DNA of 64,000 nucleotides from Stieleria bergensis (lineage in GTDB: Bacteria; Planctomycetota; Planctomycetia; Pirellulales; Pirellulaceae), in contig CP036272.1 of the NCBI GenBank assembly GCA_007745635.1, positions 2,632,063 through 2,696,062 on the forward strand, given 5' to 3'. Below the pieces are notes generated by a model, which was not told where the DNA came from, did not search any database, and saw only the letters and a list, made by a program, of their open reading frames with translations. A program made the translations under genes and the position numbers. Within the stretch, counting starts at the first letter, position 1. Each line of letters begins with the position of its first letter. Below are positions 17,934 to 27,665 of this stretch, in pieces.

Positions 17934-19328
17934 TTATCCGCGCGGTTCTTGTTTCGGCTTGCCTGCCTTGGGAGCCGACGACGTAAACTTGCCGACCTGC
18001 CGCTGATCGGGAATGTACCATTCGTTCAAGAGCTCGCTCAATTGTATGACACGCTCGGCATTCCTGCTGGCAAGATTGTTTTCTTCTTTGGGATCTAACT
18101 TCAGATTGTACAGTTGAGGCTCTCCGCTGGTTGGCGGATACTTCATTTTCCCTGGTTGGCCATCATAGGTCAGCAGCAGTTTATGGTCCCCTTTAATCAC
18201 CCAGCGATACAGGAGTGATGCCTGAAGGTTCTGGATGTCGGCGATATCGTGAGCGAACGATTCGCCGAACAAGGTCTCTCGCTCGATGGCTTTGCCAGAC
18301 TTCAGTTCCGGCAGGAGATTGAGTCCCGGGAAGTCGTGTGGGCCAGTTGCTCCGGCGGCGGCCAGAACGGTCGGGACGAAATCGATTGACGAACACAGCT
18401 CGGGGCGGTCCAGTGCTGGGATGGTTCCCGGCCAGCGGAACATGATGGGCGTCCGCGTGCCGTGCTCATTCGGACTGCGTTTGGATCGCATTGCATAGCT
18501 GCCTTTTTCGCTCTGAATCCACCCATTGTCACAGATGTAGAACACGAGTGTGTTTTCTTTGATCCCTGAGTCATCGATGTGATTGATCAGCGTTCCGCAG
18601 GTTTCATCGAACCATTCGCACATCGCATAATATTTCGCGATCCGCTCGTGGACTCCCTTCGCCTTGTACTTTTCTAACAGTCGAGCCGGAGGAGTGTGTG
18701 GCGTATGCGGCATGAACGGGGCATACCAGACAAAGAAGGGCTTTTCGTCCTTCACAGAGCGATCGATGAAATCCAAGACCGGATCCAATCCTTCGCGTCC
18801 GATCTTGAGCCCGGCATCGCCGTGTCGCCCGCGAGGATTCGGGTAGCCCGCTGTCATGCCTTCGGTGAATCCGCCTCGCTGGTAAGAACCCTCCCACCAC
18901 TTACCGCTCTGGTGGCTCACGTAACCTCGCTCTTTCAGCCACTTCGGCAGCGATCCCGTCTTGTCGATGTGAGAGATGAGAAGTTCTTTGGCGTCTTTGC
19001 CCGCCTTCTGAGCGTGAGCCTTATTTGCAGCGGTGTTCGCTGGATCGTTGCCGGTCGTTAAATTCTGATGTGAATAGAGACCGGTGATCAACGTCATCAA
19101 AGAAGGACGACACAACGCAGTGGGAACATAACCTCGGCGAAACAAGGCGCTCTCCTTCGCTAGCTTGTCAAGGCTGGGCGTCTCAATTTCCGGATGCCCC
19201 ATGAATCCGTAATCGGTGTACCCCTGATCATCAGAGAGGATCAGAACGATGTTAGGAGGCTTTGATTCAACGGCGGCTGCGTTTGCCACAATCAAGAGAA
19301 AAGAGAGCGCGCAAAGAATGTGTTTCAT
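17934..19328 (-). CDS. Secreted sulfatase with atypical CRPSL active-site motif
   Basis: 464 residues from the ATG at 19328 (MKHILCALSFLLIVANAAA signal peptide; GGA upstream). The fold markers are clear: PPNIVLILSDDQGYTDYGFMG, TPSLDKLAKES, GKWWEG, HTPHTPPARLLEKYKAK and DNGW. At the position of the modified cysteine the sequence is ALCRPSLMTLITG, so the arginine of the C-x-P-x-R recognition motif (position +4) is leucine (codon TTG). The Cys near residue 73 is kept. Related planctomycete sulfatases with CRPSL exist as far as I recall, so this may be a subfamily trait. A 73-bp gap separates it from the preceding DUF1080 gene and 123 bp from the next sulfatase. Confidence 0.88.
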   Translation of the reverse strand: MKHILCALSFLLIVANAAAVESKPPNIVLILSDDQGYTDYGFMGHPEIETPSLDKLAKESALFRRGYVPTALCRPSLMTLITGLYSHQNLTTGNDPANTAANKAHAQKAGKDAKELLISHIDKTGSLPKWLKERGYVSHQSGKWWEGSYQRGGFTEGMTAGYPNPRGRHGDAGLKIGREGLDPVLDFIDRSVKDEKPFFVWYAPFMPHTPHTPPARLLEKYKAKGVHERIAKYYAMCEWFDETCGTLINHIDDSGIKENTLVFYICDNGWIQSEKGSYAMRSKRSPNEHGTRTPIMFRWPGTIPALDRPELCSSIDFVPTVLAAAGATGPHDFPGLNLLPELKSGKAIERETLFGESFAHDIADIQNLQASLLYRWVIKGDHKLLLTYDGQPGKMKYPPTSGEPQLYNLKLDPKEENNLASRNAERVIQLSELLNEWYIPDQRQVGKFTSSAPKAGKPKQEPRG

Positions 19329-19401
19329 GCTGTCGTCCGATGGTTGGTTTGATGGTTGTCCATGAGCAGCATGGCTGCTCATGAACTCGGCGCAAGTCGC
19401 C

Positions 19402-22400
19402 CTACTTCTTAAAGAGCTCGTGCTTTGAATCCCCACCACTAATCAAGTAGGCGGTCAAATCGAGGATCTCGTCTTTCGTCATCCGATTGAATAAACCGGC
19501 CGGCATCGGAGAGACGTTTGAAACAAAGATCTGTTCAACCGAATTGCGGTTGATCGTCACTCGTTTGTCGGGAGCAGTAAGATCCGTATTGAGTGTAATC
19601 TGGTCGCCGTTCAAGTTGACGACCACGCCTGTATAGATAACGCCATCCTCGGTAAGCACCTTTACCGACGAGAACTGGTCATTGATGACTTTGCTGGGAT
19701 GGATCACCTGGTCGAGCAGGTCGTGGGCCGAATAGCGACGGCCGGCGGACGTCAGATCGGGACCGGTCATACCGCCTTGATTTCCAAAGCGATGACAGGC
19801 GTAACAGGCAGCAGCGGCAAACATTTTGCGTCCGTTGTCAAAGTCCCGCTGTTTCAGGTCCGTGCGAGCCGCTTGCGAGAGTTCGTCAAGCGTCCACTGC
19901 GTCTCGGAACGCCCCGCGAAAATGTCGCCGAGATTTTCAAGTGCGGACTTCTCCGTTGGCTTCTTGGCCAGAACCTCATTGAGCGACTCTTTCTCAGAGA
20001 CACTCAGCGATGCGACCGCGTCGTTACGGATGAACTCGATGAACTTGGCGAAGCTCGCTCCACCACGATAATTGGCGGCTTTGAGAAACCATTCAAAGTA
20101 CGCGGTGTGCAACTCATGGTTCCAGCCAGCTTTCAAAAATCGGATCGAACGGGCATACTGCACCTGCTCTTCCTGCGTCGGAGCGGCCTTGATCAACGCC
20201 ATCGCTTTCGCTGCGACCGTCGGTGATTCCAGCCAGGCGAGAGTTTCGCACAACAGCCAGTTCAGCTCGAAGGACTCGGACGGAAACAAAGGGTCCAGGG
20301 CCGCTGTCAGCTTTCCAACCATCTCATCATCGGGACGACCGAAGCGAGTGAGAATGATTTGCAATGTGCGTTGCAACGTGAGCTGAGTTGTGGCATCCAA
20401 CTCTGCCCAATCGATCGCCAGTACCGCGGTCAGCAGTTTGTCGCGCATCTTGGTGTCCACAGCAGGGCTGGATTCGCCTCGATGCTGTGGGCAGACGCCA
20501 GCCACTCGCGAAAGAGCCAGCAGAGCTTCGACCTGAAGCTCTGGATCGGACTCTGCCAGAGCCTTGCCGGCCCATGTTTCGGCAGGCTGATGTTCGATCG
20601 CTGTTCGTGCTGCATTCCGAATGAAGCGGTCGCTGCTAGAAAGGTGCGGCCATGCGACGGTGACAGCCTTGGGATCCTGGCGGCCGTGATACTTCTCCAG
20701 TGAACGACGAAGCTCAAGAGCGTCCGTCGTCATCGGCTCCGCTTCAACAAGTTCCGTGGATTCATCACCAACATAAGTCACGCGGTAGAGACCCGATTGC
20801 ACTCGGCGGCCTCCGATCGTGAAATACATCGCTCCGTCACTCGGACGAATGATCGCGTCGGTAATGGGCAGCGGCGCTCCGGTGACAAATTCCTCTTTGG
20901 TTGCTGTGTAACTTGAGCTGTTTGGATCAAGCTTGAGATGAATGGCGTAGAGCTTTCCCCAGCTCCAATCGAGTGCATACATTGCGTTCTGATACATCGC
21001 CGGGAACTTCGCGCCGTATCCGAAGGTGACACCCGTGGGCGACCCAGGCCCGATATCGAGAACGGGAGGCAGATTATCTGCATAGAACGTCGGCCGTTTA
21101 CCGGCTCCATTTCGCCAGCCGAATTCGGCGCCGCTGGTCACTTGGCAGATCCGCGTTGGCCGGTACCACGGCACATTGAAGTCGTACTCCATGTCTGCGT
21201 CATAAGTAAACAATTCCCCATCACGATTGAATGCCGCATCGAAGATGTTGCGAAACCCATTGGCGTAGGCTTCAAAGTTTTTGCCATCCGGATCCACTTT
21301 ATAAATGATCCCGCCCGGTGCAAGTCGTCCACGATTGTGTCCTCGCCCATCAGGCATGCTCGGCAGAAGATGGTCTTCGCCCCAGACTTGTGGGACTTGT
21401 GACGTCTTCGCCAATTCCGTTGGCGTGGTGTTGTTGCCAGTGATCAGAAACAACGACTTACCGTCGGGACTGGGGACCACTGCGTGGACTCCATGGTCTC
21501 CCCTGGCCTTCATCTCTCGCAGCAGTTCCACCTTGTCAAGATGGTCGTCTCCATCGCTGTCGGTGATCCGATACAAGCCAGATGGAATCTTTTTTTCGTA
21601 GTCATTGACGGCGACATACAGGGCATCAAAAGCCCACACCATCCCATTGACCGCGCGAATATCAGCGGGCACCTTCTCAATCTCGGAGGCACTCAGTGTC
21701 TCTCCAACCGCTGGCGGCGTGATTCGATAAAGCCCGCCAAATTGGTCGCTGACAATCAATCGCCCCTTGTTGTCGGTGCAAAGGTTGACCCACGATCCCT
21801 GCGTATCGCCGGGGACTGAGTAAAGCAGTTCCGCCTTGAACCCCTTGGCGACCTTGATGCGATCAATGGGAGTCGCCGTGTTGCCAGCCTTCTCCGTCAC
21901 CGAATCAATCACGGCCTTGGCGGCCTTGCCTTTGAGATGACGCAGGCGGATGTCTTTGAACTCGACGGTCATCGGCGCTCCGGCGTGAAGCTGGAGAGCG
22001 AGAATCCCTTTCCGCTTCGCTTCGGGATGATTGTCAGTCAGGTCCATCGTGGTCACGCCGCCCACTTGATGAATCTGCCGATTGCCGACTGCGATGATGG
22101 TCAACTCGTTCCACTCGTTATCGACAAGCTTTTGCTCTTGATCGCCAACTTCACCAACGACCTGTGGCTGACCATCATCACCCACCACAACCCGCTGAAA
22201 ACGCTTGGCAACGATCCCCCGCCACTTCTCAGCATAGAGCATGCCGAAGAACTCTTGCTTGGGATGCAAATCGGCTTGATAACCTTTGACGACGAAGTCC
22301 TCAGGCTTTCCAACCAACTCACTGCGATACTGTACGCCAGAGTTGTTTCCTGAAAAACGGACCTTGGCCTTAAAGACAAAGTCGGCAACATCACCACCCT

Positions 22401-22629
22401 GCCAGACGAGAAATGTGTTGCCTTTGGTCGGCTTGTCTTTCGTGGTCTGCCCAAAGATCACGCCGTTTTTAACCTTCCAAAACTCCGTCTTACCAGCCCA
22501 ACCGGACAGGTCTTCTCCATTGAAGAGGGACTGGAAATTTTCTTCGGCAGAAGCCGGCTTGGCCGAAAGGCTCAAGGCGATCAGCCCGATAGAAAGCACA
22601 GCGAATCTGGCAGCACAATTGATAAACAT
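19402..22629 (-). CDS. DUF1080 - sorbosone-dehydrogenase-like - HEAT - c-haem fusion protein
   Basis: 1075 residues, exported (signal peptide ending AKPASA). Residues about 30-230 form a DUF1080/3-keto-disaccharide hydrolase-like beta-sandwich (FQSLFNGEDLSGW...FWKVKNGVIFG...GVQYRSE). Then comes a beta-propeller of the PVC-type glucose/sorbosone dehydrogenase group (GFKAELLYSVPG, GRLIVSDQFGGLYRI, GGIIYKVDPDGKNFEAYANGFRNIFDAAFNRDGELFTYD), a helical repeat region, and a C-terminal cytochrome domain with CYACH at 942-946 and methionine candidates in MPAGLFNRM. The combination suggests oxidation of a sugar or sugar derivative with electrons passed to the haem. First gene of the five-gene run ending at 11973. 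Confidence 0.85.
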   Translation of the reverse strand: MFINCAARFAVLSIGLIALSLSAKPASAEENFQSLFNGEDLSGWAGKTEFWKVKNGVIFGQTTKDKPTKGNTFLVWQGGDVADFVFKAKVRFSGNNSGVQYRSELVGKPEDFVVKGYQADLHPKQEFFGMLYAEKWRGIVAKRFQRVVVGDDGQPQVVGEVGDQEQKLVDNEWNELTIIAVGNRQIHQVGGVTTMDLTDNHPEAKRKGILALQLHAGAPMTVEFKDIRLRHLKGKAAKAVIDSVTEKAGNTATPIDRIKVAKGFKAELLYSVPGDTQGSWVNLCTDNKGRLIVSDQFGGLYRITPPAVGETLSASEIEKVPADIRAVNGMVWAFDALYVAVNDYEKKIPSGLYRITDSDGDDHLDKVELLREMKARGDHGVHAVVPSPDGKSLFLITGNNTTPTELAKTSQVPQVWGEDHLLPSMPDGRGHNRGRLAPGGIIYKVDPDGKNFEAYANGFRNIFDAAFNRDGELFTYDADMEYDFNVPWYRPTRICQVTSGAEFGWRNGAGKRPTFYADNLPPVLDIGPGSPTGVTFGYGAKFPAMYQNAMYALDWSWGKLYAIHLKLDPNSSSYTATKEEFVTGAPLPITDAIIRPSDGAMYFTIGGRRVQSGLYRVTYVGDESTELVEAEPMTTDALELRRSLEKYHGRQDPKAVTVAWPHLSSSDRFIRNAARTAIEHQPAETWAGKALAESDPELQVEALLALSRVAGVCPQHRGESSPAVDTKMRDKLLTAVLAIDWAELDATTQLTLQRTLQIILTRFGRPDDEMVGKLTAALDPLFPSESFELNWLLCETLAWLESPTVAAKAMALIKAAPTQEEQVQYARSIRFLKAGWNHELHTAYFEWFLKAANYRGGASFAKFIEFIRNDAVASLSVSEKESLNEVLAKKPTEKSALENLGDIFAGRSETQWTLDELSQAARTDLKQRDFDNGRKMFAAAACYACHRFGNQGGMTGPDLTSAGRRYSAHDLLDQVIHPSKVINDQFSSVKVLTEDGVIYTGVVVNLNGDQITLNTDLTAPDKRVTINRNSVEQIFVSNVSPMPAGLFNRMTKDEILDLTAYLISGGDSKHELFKK

Positions 22630-23304
22630 TTGTTCCCGTTAGTCTTTTCTGATCATTGGAGGAGACTGATATCCGATGTCGGCCCTGCAGAACCGACTCA
22701 GCGAGTCAGGTTACTCTATTCGGCCAATCCGTATCATGTTGCTGCCGACACCCGAAAAATCTAACGCGGAAATCGAAAGTTTTTTTTGACGCAATCCCCC
22801 AGGCTCTCGTGCAACCGCACGTTGGGCTGCCATGGCCGGTCGTTTATCGGACCCAAAACGACGGTGTGACGTCGGCCTCAACCGAAAGGCTCCCGCTTGC
22901 GGGAGCGTCGGCCGGTTTGCAGTGGTGGCGCGCTGATGATGGTGCAGAGTTGCAAGGCGGCGACATTGATGATCTCAATGGCCGGCCGGGGAGGGTTTCG
23001 TTGTGGCTGCCTGCGGTTGGCGTTGCCCCGATTTGTTGATGCCTGCAAGCACGCTCCCTACGAACCCGCCCACTCACCCTACGAATCCTTGCATGCACAT
23101 TACGAACCGAATCCCGGTGCCAGGAAGCCAGAATGCGCATTGGTTCAAAGCAGCGGCCTAAACCGTCACCTTGCGGACACCGTTTTCAATCAGGGGACCT
23201 GAAGCAAGGCCTTTGGCCTCCCGTTGTGAAGCCATCCAGCAATGAACACTGGATTCAAAATCGAGAACGATCTCGTCCGGAAGATTTGAGTTTGTCGGGG
23301 TCGT
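22630..23304. other. 675-bp intergenic region with hairpin and 21-nt periodic repeat
   Basis: No supported gene. It separates the FecR-like gene from the DUF1080 gene, both on the minus strand, and should contain the promoter of the 22629-11973 run. A perfect hairpin is at 22889-22906. At 23059, 23080 and 23101 the string TACGAA(C/T)C recurs at exactly 21-base steps. No promoter could be assigned with confidence. Confidence 0.5.
22889..22906 (-). terminator. Perfect GC hairpin, possible terminator of the sigma/FecR transcript
   Basis: GCTCCCGC and GCGGGAGC with a 2-base loop, about 400 bases downstream of the FecR-like stop. No T-run follows on either strand, so it is not a classical intrinsic terminator; it could instead be an mRNA end-stabilising structure or a dispersed repeat. 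Confidence 0.3.
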
Positions 23305-24858
23305 TTACTCTGTCACCTTCCACACCGCTTCTTCCGATACAGAAAACGAGCCCATCGTCCTCTGTTCCAAATGATCCACCAACCGCTTGAACTCCCCTGC
23401 CTCTTCGGTACTGGGTGTTTCAGTCAGAAAGAGCGGCCACTTTGGCTGGCCCCAGAATGTCTCTTCGTAGGTCTCACCTTCGCGTTCGATAAGCAGCAGG
23501 CCGGACGTGATGTTGCCACCGATTTCTCCAAACAGAATGTCCAGACGAACCGGATCATTCCCCACTTCGATCCACTTACTGCAGGCGAAACCAGCCGGTG
23601 CAATCAGACATGGCAACGCAGGATGATCGGTGCGTTCAATCCCGAGATTCTTGAAGCACGAGTCCTTCCGGGACCCTTCAAAGACTGGCTTTCCATTGAT
23701 CGCGACCAGCAGGTGATTGTCTGCATAACCCCAGAATCGATAGCGTCCTGCAGCAGGCGGATTCACCTGCCCTTGGTACCACGCAATCCAACCATTTTTG
23801 CGCGCATAAGGTGCTAGGCCGGTTCGGTCTGGGAACTCGTGAAAGCCTCCTGCAATGCCGCGGAAGCGAAGCGGATCACCTTGCTTGAACCCTTCAATAC
23901 TGGGGTCGTCGTTGAATCCCGAACGAATCAGCGGCAACAACTCGCGCGCCAGCACGTCCTCGCTGAGAGTTTTCTTGGCGACGGTGGTTGATCGTTGGTA
24001 ACCAAAGACCATCCCCTGGAATGAACCGTCACCGGGAGACGCTGCCAGAACCGACAGTTCGGGCAATCCCTGCGACAGGTGGGCTGGTGTTCGTTTCTCG
24101 AACTTGCCATCGCGACCAAATCTTGCAAACTCCCCTTCATGCATCAGCTCTGCAGACGAGCCTTTGTGATCATCGACTGAAATTTTGCCATCGAGAACCA
24201 GAACCTCGGAGCCCTCCGCACCAGCTGTGACGACAAAACTCGTGCCCAGATCAACAAACTTCCGCTGAGCCGTATCAACAACAAATCCGACACCTTGCGG
24301 CGGGACGACCAGCTTGACCTGTCCCTCATGAAGTGACACGCGTTGATCACTGCTGAGCATCAGCTTAAGCGGAGCTGTCGCGACGACATGCACACCGGTT
24401 TCGCGAAACGCCAGCTCGATCAGCCCTCGCTGCATTTCGAGTTCTTCGCCAGCGAACAGTTCCATTCCATTGGCAACATTGCGATCATTTCCGGTGGTGC
24501 CATCGCCTTCGATCCGAATGACTCTGGCGATGCCGTGTCGGATCTCGCCGACGCGTTTTTCAGGAGGGCGAAACCAGCCGAAGGCGCCGAACACCACCGA
24601 AGCAGCGATCGCGCTGATGGTCAGCCACAACGGGATCGACCGCCTGGCCATTCGCAATGCCGTTACGCGGTCCCTGGACGCCGCGACCACCTCTTCGGTC
24701 GCAAGCTGTTGCCACTTTGCATCAATCGTCGCGAGCGAACGCAGCGTGGCCCGAGCTTCCGCACTGGTCCGCAGCAGATCCTCCAAGAGCTTCAGCTCTT
24801 CAGGAGTGATTGCGCCATTGAGATATTGATGAAGCAGATTGAGTTCATCGTTGTTCAT
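23305..24858 (-). CDS. FecR-like anti-sigma/transmembrane sensor with PA14-like outer domain
   Basis: 517 residues. An N-terminal cytoplasmic helical segment of anti-sigma type (LLHQYLNGAITPEELKLLEDLL), one membrane span at about 74-96, a FecR domain at about 100-250 (ELFAGEELEMQRGLIELAF, FVVDTAQRKFVDLGTSFVV, VLDGKISV), then a C-terminal beta-rich domain with AAGRYRFWGYADNHLLVAI, reminiscent of PA14-like glycan-binding domains. The start overlaps the sigma-factor stop by 4 bp, so the two are translationally coupled. Expected to hold or tune the ECF sigma factor in response to an outside ligand, plausibly glycan; this is inference from context. Confidence 0.8.
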   Translation of the reverse strand: MNNDELNLLHQYLNGAITPEELKLLEDLLRTSAEARATLRSLATIDAKWQQLATEEVVAASRDRVTALRMARRSIPLWLTISAIAASVVFGAFGWFRPPEKRVGEIRHGIARVIRIEGDGTTGNDRNVANGMELFAGEELEMQRGLIELAFRETGVHVVATAPLKLMLSSDQRVSLHEGQVKLVVPPQGVGFVVDTAQRKFVDLGTSFVVTAGAEGSEVLVLDGKISVDDHKGSSAELMHEGEFARFGRDGKFEKRTPAHLSQGLPELSVLAASPGDGSFQGMVFGYQRSTTVAKKTLSEDVLARELLPLIRSGFNDDPSIEGFKQGDPLRFRGIAGGFHEFPDRTGLAPYARKNGWIAWYQGQVNPPAAGRYRFWGYADNHLLVAINGKPVFEGSRKDSCFKNLGIERTDHPALPCLIAPAGFACSKWIEVGNDPVRLDILFGEIGGNITSGLLLIEREGETYEETFWGQPKWPLFLTETPSTEEAGEFKRLVDHLEQRTMGSFSVSEEAVWKVTE

Positions 24859-25403
24859 GATTCAGCCCCCGGAAGCGTCTTTTCCATGCAGCGATACAAC
24901 TCCTTGCGAATCCGCGAAAGAAGTTGATACAGCGAACCTTCTGTTCGTTCAAGCTGCTTGGCCAGTTCGCGAATAGTTGTGTCCTTGCCGTAGGCAGCAA
25001 GCGCCAATTCTCGACGCTCACGCGGCAGCTTGTTAATGCACTGATCCAAAGCGCGCAGTTGCCGTTGACGCAATGGCAATTCCTCGGCCCCTTCGTCAGC
25101 CAGCAACTCAACAATCTCTTCTGCCAACACCAGCCGATCCCGCGCAAACCGACGCCGAGCCGACAGCAGTTCATAACGGGCGATCAGACAGCACCAAGCG
25201 CCAAACGCGGAATGGTCATCAAGTGTCGAAAACTTCCGCAACGCCGCAACGCTGACCTCCTGCATCACGTCGTCCACTTCCTGCGCCTTGGGGCAGCAAG
25301 ATCGCACATACGCTCGCAATTCCGACTCATGTTGCATCCAGAGCCTCAGAAACGTCTCGCTTAAATCGGGGGCCTTGTCTTGCCGATCAGATGCTGTTGC
25401 CAT
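24855..25403 (-). CDS. ECF sigma factor, Rhodopirellula/Verrucomicrobium family
   Basis: 182 residues from the ATG at 25403, preceded by GGCGAGGA; the longer frame to 25649 runs through A-rich DNA and is unlikely. Region 2 is seen at about 18-85 (ELRAYVRSCCPKAQEVDDVMQEV, FGAWCCLIARYELLSARRR) and region 4 at about 120-178 (LDQCINKLPRERRELALAAYG, TIRELAKQLERTEGSLYQLLSRIRKEL). It resembles the planctomycete ECF group usually encoded beside FecR- or LamG-like membrane proteins. Likely target: the co-oriented polysaccharide operon downstream, by position only. Confidence 0.88.
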   Translation of the reverse strand: MATASDRQDKAPDLSETFLRLWMQHESELRAYVRSCCPKAQEVDDVMQEVSVAALRKFSTLDDHSAFGAWCCLIARYELLSARRRFARDRLVLAEEIVELLADEGAEELPLRQRQLRALDQCINKLPRERRELALAAYGKDTTIRELAKQLERTEGSLYQLLSRIRKELYRCMEKTLPGAES

Positions 25404-26885
25404 GTTTAGTCCTCGCCCTTCTGCTACCGCCCCACGCCAAATCCAACGCAGATTTCTTTTTTTTATCTGTTTAATTTTCTTCTTCCGAGTGCCGTCACGC
25501 AGTATCGCAACAAGAGCCCCGCTTAACAAAGTCCGAAATCGCAAATGCACGCGACCGATTTGGAGGACGGCTATCCCAAGACGATCGAAACGTTCGTCGT
25601 GCAAACGACGCAATGTCCGAGGTCCCGGATCTGGAGAACTCATCGGCACCCAATCTCACGAAATGATCAGGCTTGATTCGGGCGTCTTGGTGTTCTGCAT
25701 CTGCAACGATTGCCTCCATTTGCGTTTGAAGCTGTGGGCTGGACCGTCCGAAACGCGTCGACACCAACGCTGAAAACCAGGCTGCTGATTGCAACGACCG
25801 CTGGCCCATTGGAATTTGAATCGGGTACACCGGAAACGTACGTCGGACGTCCGCCCGGCGCCGACAATCACTCGACGAACCAAGCATTGCCCCGCAGGCA
25901 CGGAGCCGAGATTTTCCTGAATTCAATCCACTCGCCGAGCCGCTGAATTTCAATCTTCTTCGCAACGCAATTTTTCCGGGGTCCGCTTCGTCATCGACCA
26001 TACCAATGTAAAACGAAACGCGTCATGCAGGATCCAGGACCAGCGGGCGGCGGCGCTTGGTGTCGCCCGTTAGGGACTGAGCAAATCTTGCTGACTAGCG
26101 AACAATCTGCAGTGACTTTCCCAAAGGAGTTGTGAGAGCGTCTGGGCGGCGCGCACATTTTGTGTTCATGTGTCATTCATTATCGATGCGTTAAACACAG
26201 GGCTGCATCAACAAATAGCATCTGATTGGAAAGGGAGCCTACTCGCCGCGACATGAAAAAGACTGGTGACCGACAACAGGGTAGAGCATGCTCCGGTTGC
26301 GACAGGCCGAACGTTTCTCTTGTCCCCGATGCCGCTCCCGTTGGTTCTTCGCCTATCGGATCACGCAATGCATTTGATCTCGCGTGTGTCGTTTCAGAGG
26401 CCAGAGCCTGAGGGATCGGGTTCAGCGGATGCCCTGAATCGTTTTTTGCAGGAGAGGTTTCCAGCGGAACGCAGTGCCTGCCGCCGACGCTAGATTACCG
26501 ACCAACGCAAGTCTGTACCGCGACAGCCACTTCGCCGTCCAGAAACTCACTAGAAAACTTGCTTCGGCGACAGCCTGAGCAAGAATAGTCACTCTGTCGT
26601 AGATAGTGTCTCGGGGAAGAACATCGATAAAATCGGTGTCACGACCGAATAAGCCCTAACAAACGCATACCCAAGCAAAAAGTTCCAGAACCCCTGTCTG
26701 GTTTGCAACATGAAACTTGCCGAGGGGCCTGCAAAAGATTAAAATCGTTGATGAGTTGGCACCCTCCGACAAACAAAAACGTCCCAGAAGGCAAATTCGG
26801 ACATCAGCGATTCTTTCGCACAACTTTCAACGGTGATTCGGACACGTCGAGTCGGCTTGTGAACTTTGCGCAAACAAGGAACCCC
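25404..26885. other. 1.5-kb intergenic stretch, no supported gene
   Basis: Separates the ECF sigma gene (minus) from the SHD1-like gene (plus), so it must contain divergent promoters, but I could not assign them. A 168-residue minus-strand frame (25495-26001) has no recognisable motif and overlaps other frames; I do not call it. An A/T-rich tract lies just upstream of the sigma factor (about 25455-25490). Otherwise nothing identifiable. Confidence 0.45.
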
Positions 26886-27665
26886 ATGCGATCTTTTATC
26901 CACATCTGCCAATCGCTGGCAATTTTCTTGCTGCCATGCACTGCACTCGCGGAGTGGCAGACTTTCAAAAGCAAAGCGGGAACCGAAGTCCGAGCAGAGA
27001 TCGTCGGCGTCACCTTTCTCGGCAAACTGAGACTTCGGACAGTTTCCGAGACCATTGAAGTCGACATCGACCAACTGGATCTCGATAGCCAGCGGCAGGC
27101 GCTCTTAGACCTACACGCGATGATCCCTCAGACAGTTGCAAACGGGGAGAAACCTGTCAAGAAACGGAAACTGTCGCCAGAGGACGAATTGAGCCGGGCG
27201 TGGAATGCCTACAGACGGAACCTGACGAACGAGCTAACGGATTCTTGTGGGCAACTCCGCCGCTTCGTTTTGAAAATCAAAGATCCTGCCAATAAGCGTA
27301 CTGCACTCCTGTATATGGAGAGAATCAACAGTGAAATGATCACACGACCGGGCTCTTGCTTGTCGCTCACAGATACAATCAGCGACTACTTGCGTGACCC
27401 GGAGTCAGCAAAGGTTGTGGTGCGGTTTAAAGCCCTGCTTTCGCTGACGGAATCCACCCAGGATAGATTCGATAAAATCACGGCGGACAGCCTGATCAGT
27501 AAGGCAAAGAACCGTGATTACGCGCGGTACCTGGCCTTAATCCAGAGTGTCAAACGAGAAGCGTCATCGCTTAGCCTGGACGCAATGGAAGAGGACGTCG
27601 GAGCACTGGAGTCGGCGTTCTTGGCACTCTACAACGCTTGGATCGGTGGGAATGATCAAAACTAG
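26886..27665 (+). CDS. Exported SHD1-like domain protein
   Basis: 259 residues from the ATG at 26886, chosen because AAGGAA lies just upstream and a signal peptide follows (MRSFIHICQSLAIFLLPCTALA); the frame is open upstream to 26703. The first 60 mature residues (EWQTFKSKAGTEVRAEIVGV, VSETIEVDIDQLDLDSQ) match the SHD1-like module that is abundant in planctomycete exported proteins. The rest is helical (two hundred residues without motif). Function unknown; no operon partner on its strand. Confidence 0.6.
   Translation: MRSFIHICQSLAIFLLPCTALAEWQTFKSKAGTEVRAEIVGVTFLGKLRLRTVSETIEVDIDQLDLDSQRQALLDLHAMIPQTVANGEKPVKKRKLSPEDELSRAWNAYRRNLTNELTDSCGQLRRFVLKIKDPANKRTALLYMERINSEMITRPGSCLSLTDTISDYLRDPESAKVVVRFKALLSLTESTQDRFDKITADSLISKAKNRDYARYLALIQSVKREASSLSLDAMEEDVGALESAFLALYNAWIGGNDQN

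Noticed and set aside
25495..26001. 168-residue minus-strand frame upstream of the ECF sigma factor
   Set aside because: No recognisable motif, overlapping alternative frames on both strands, no ribosome site.
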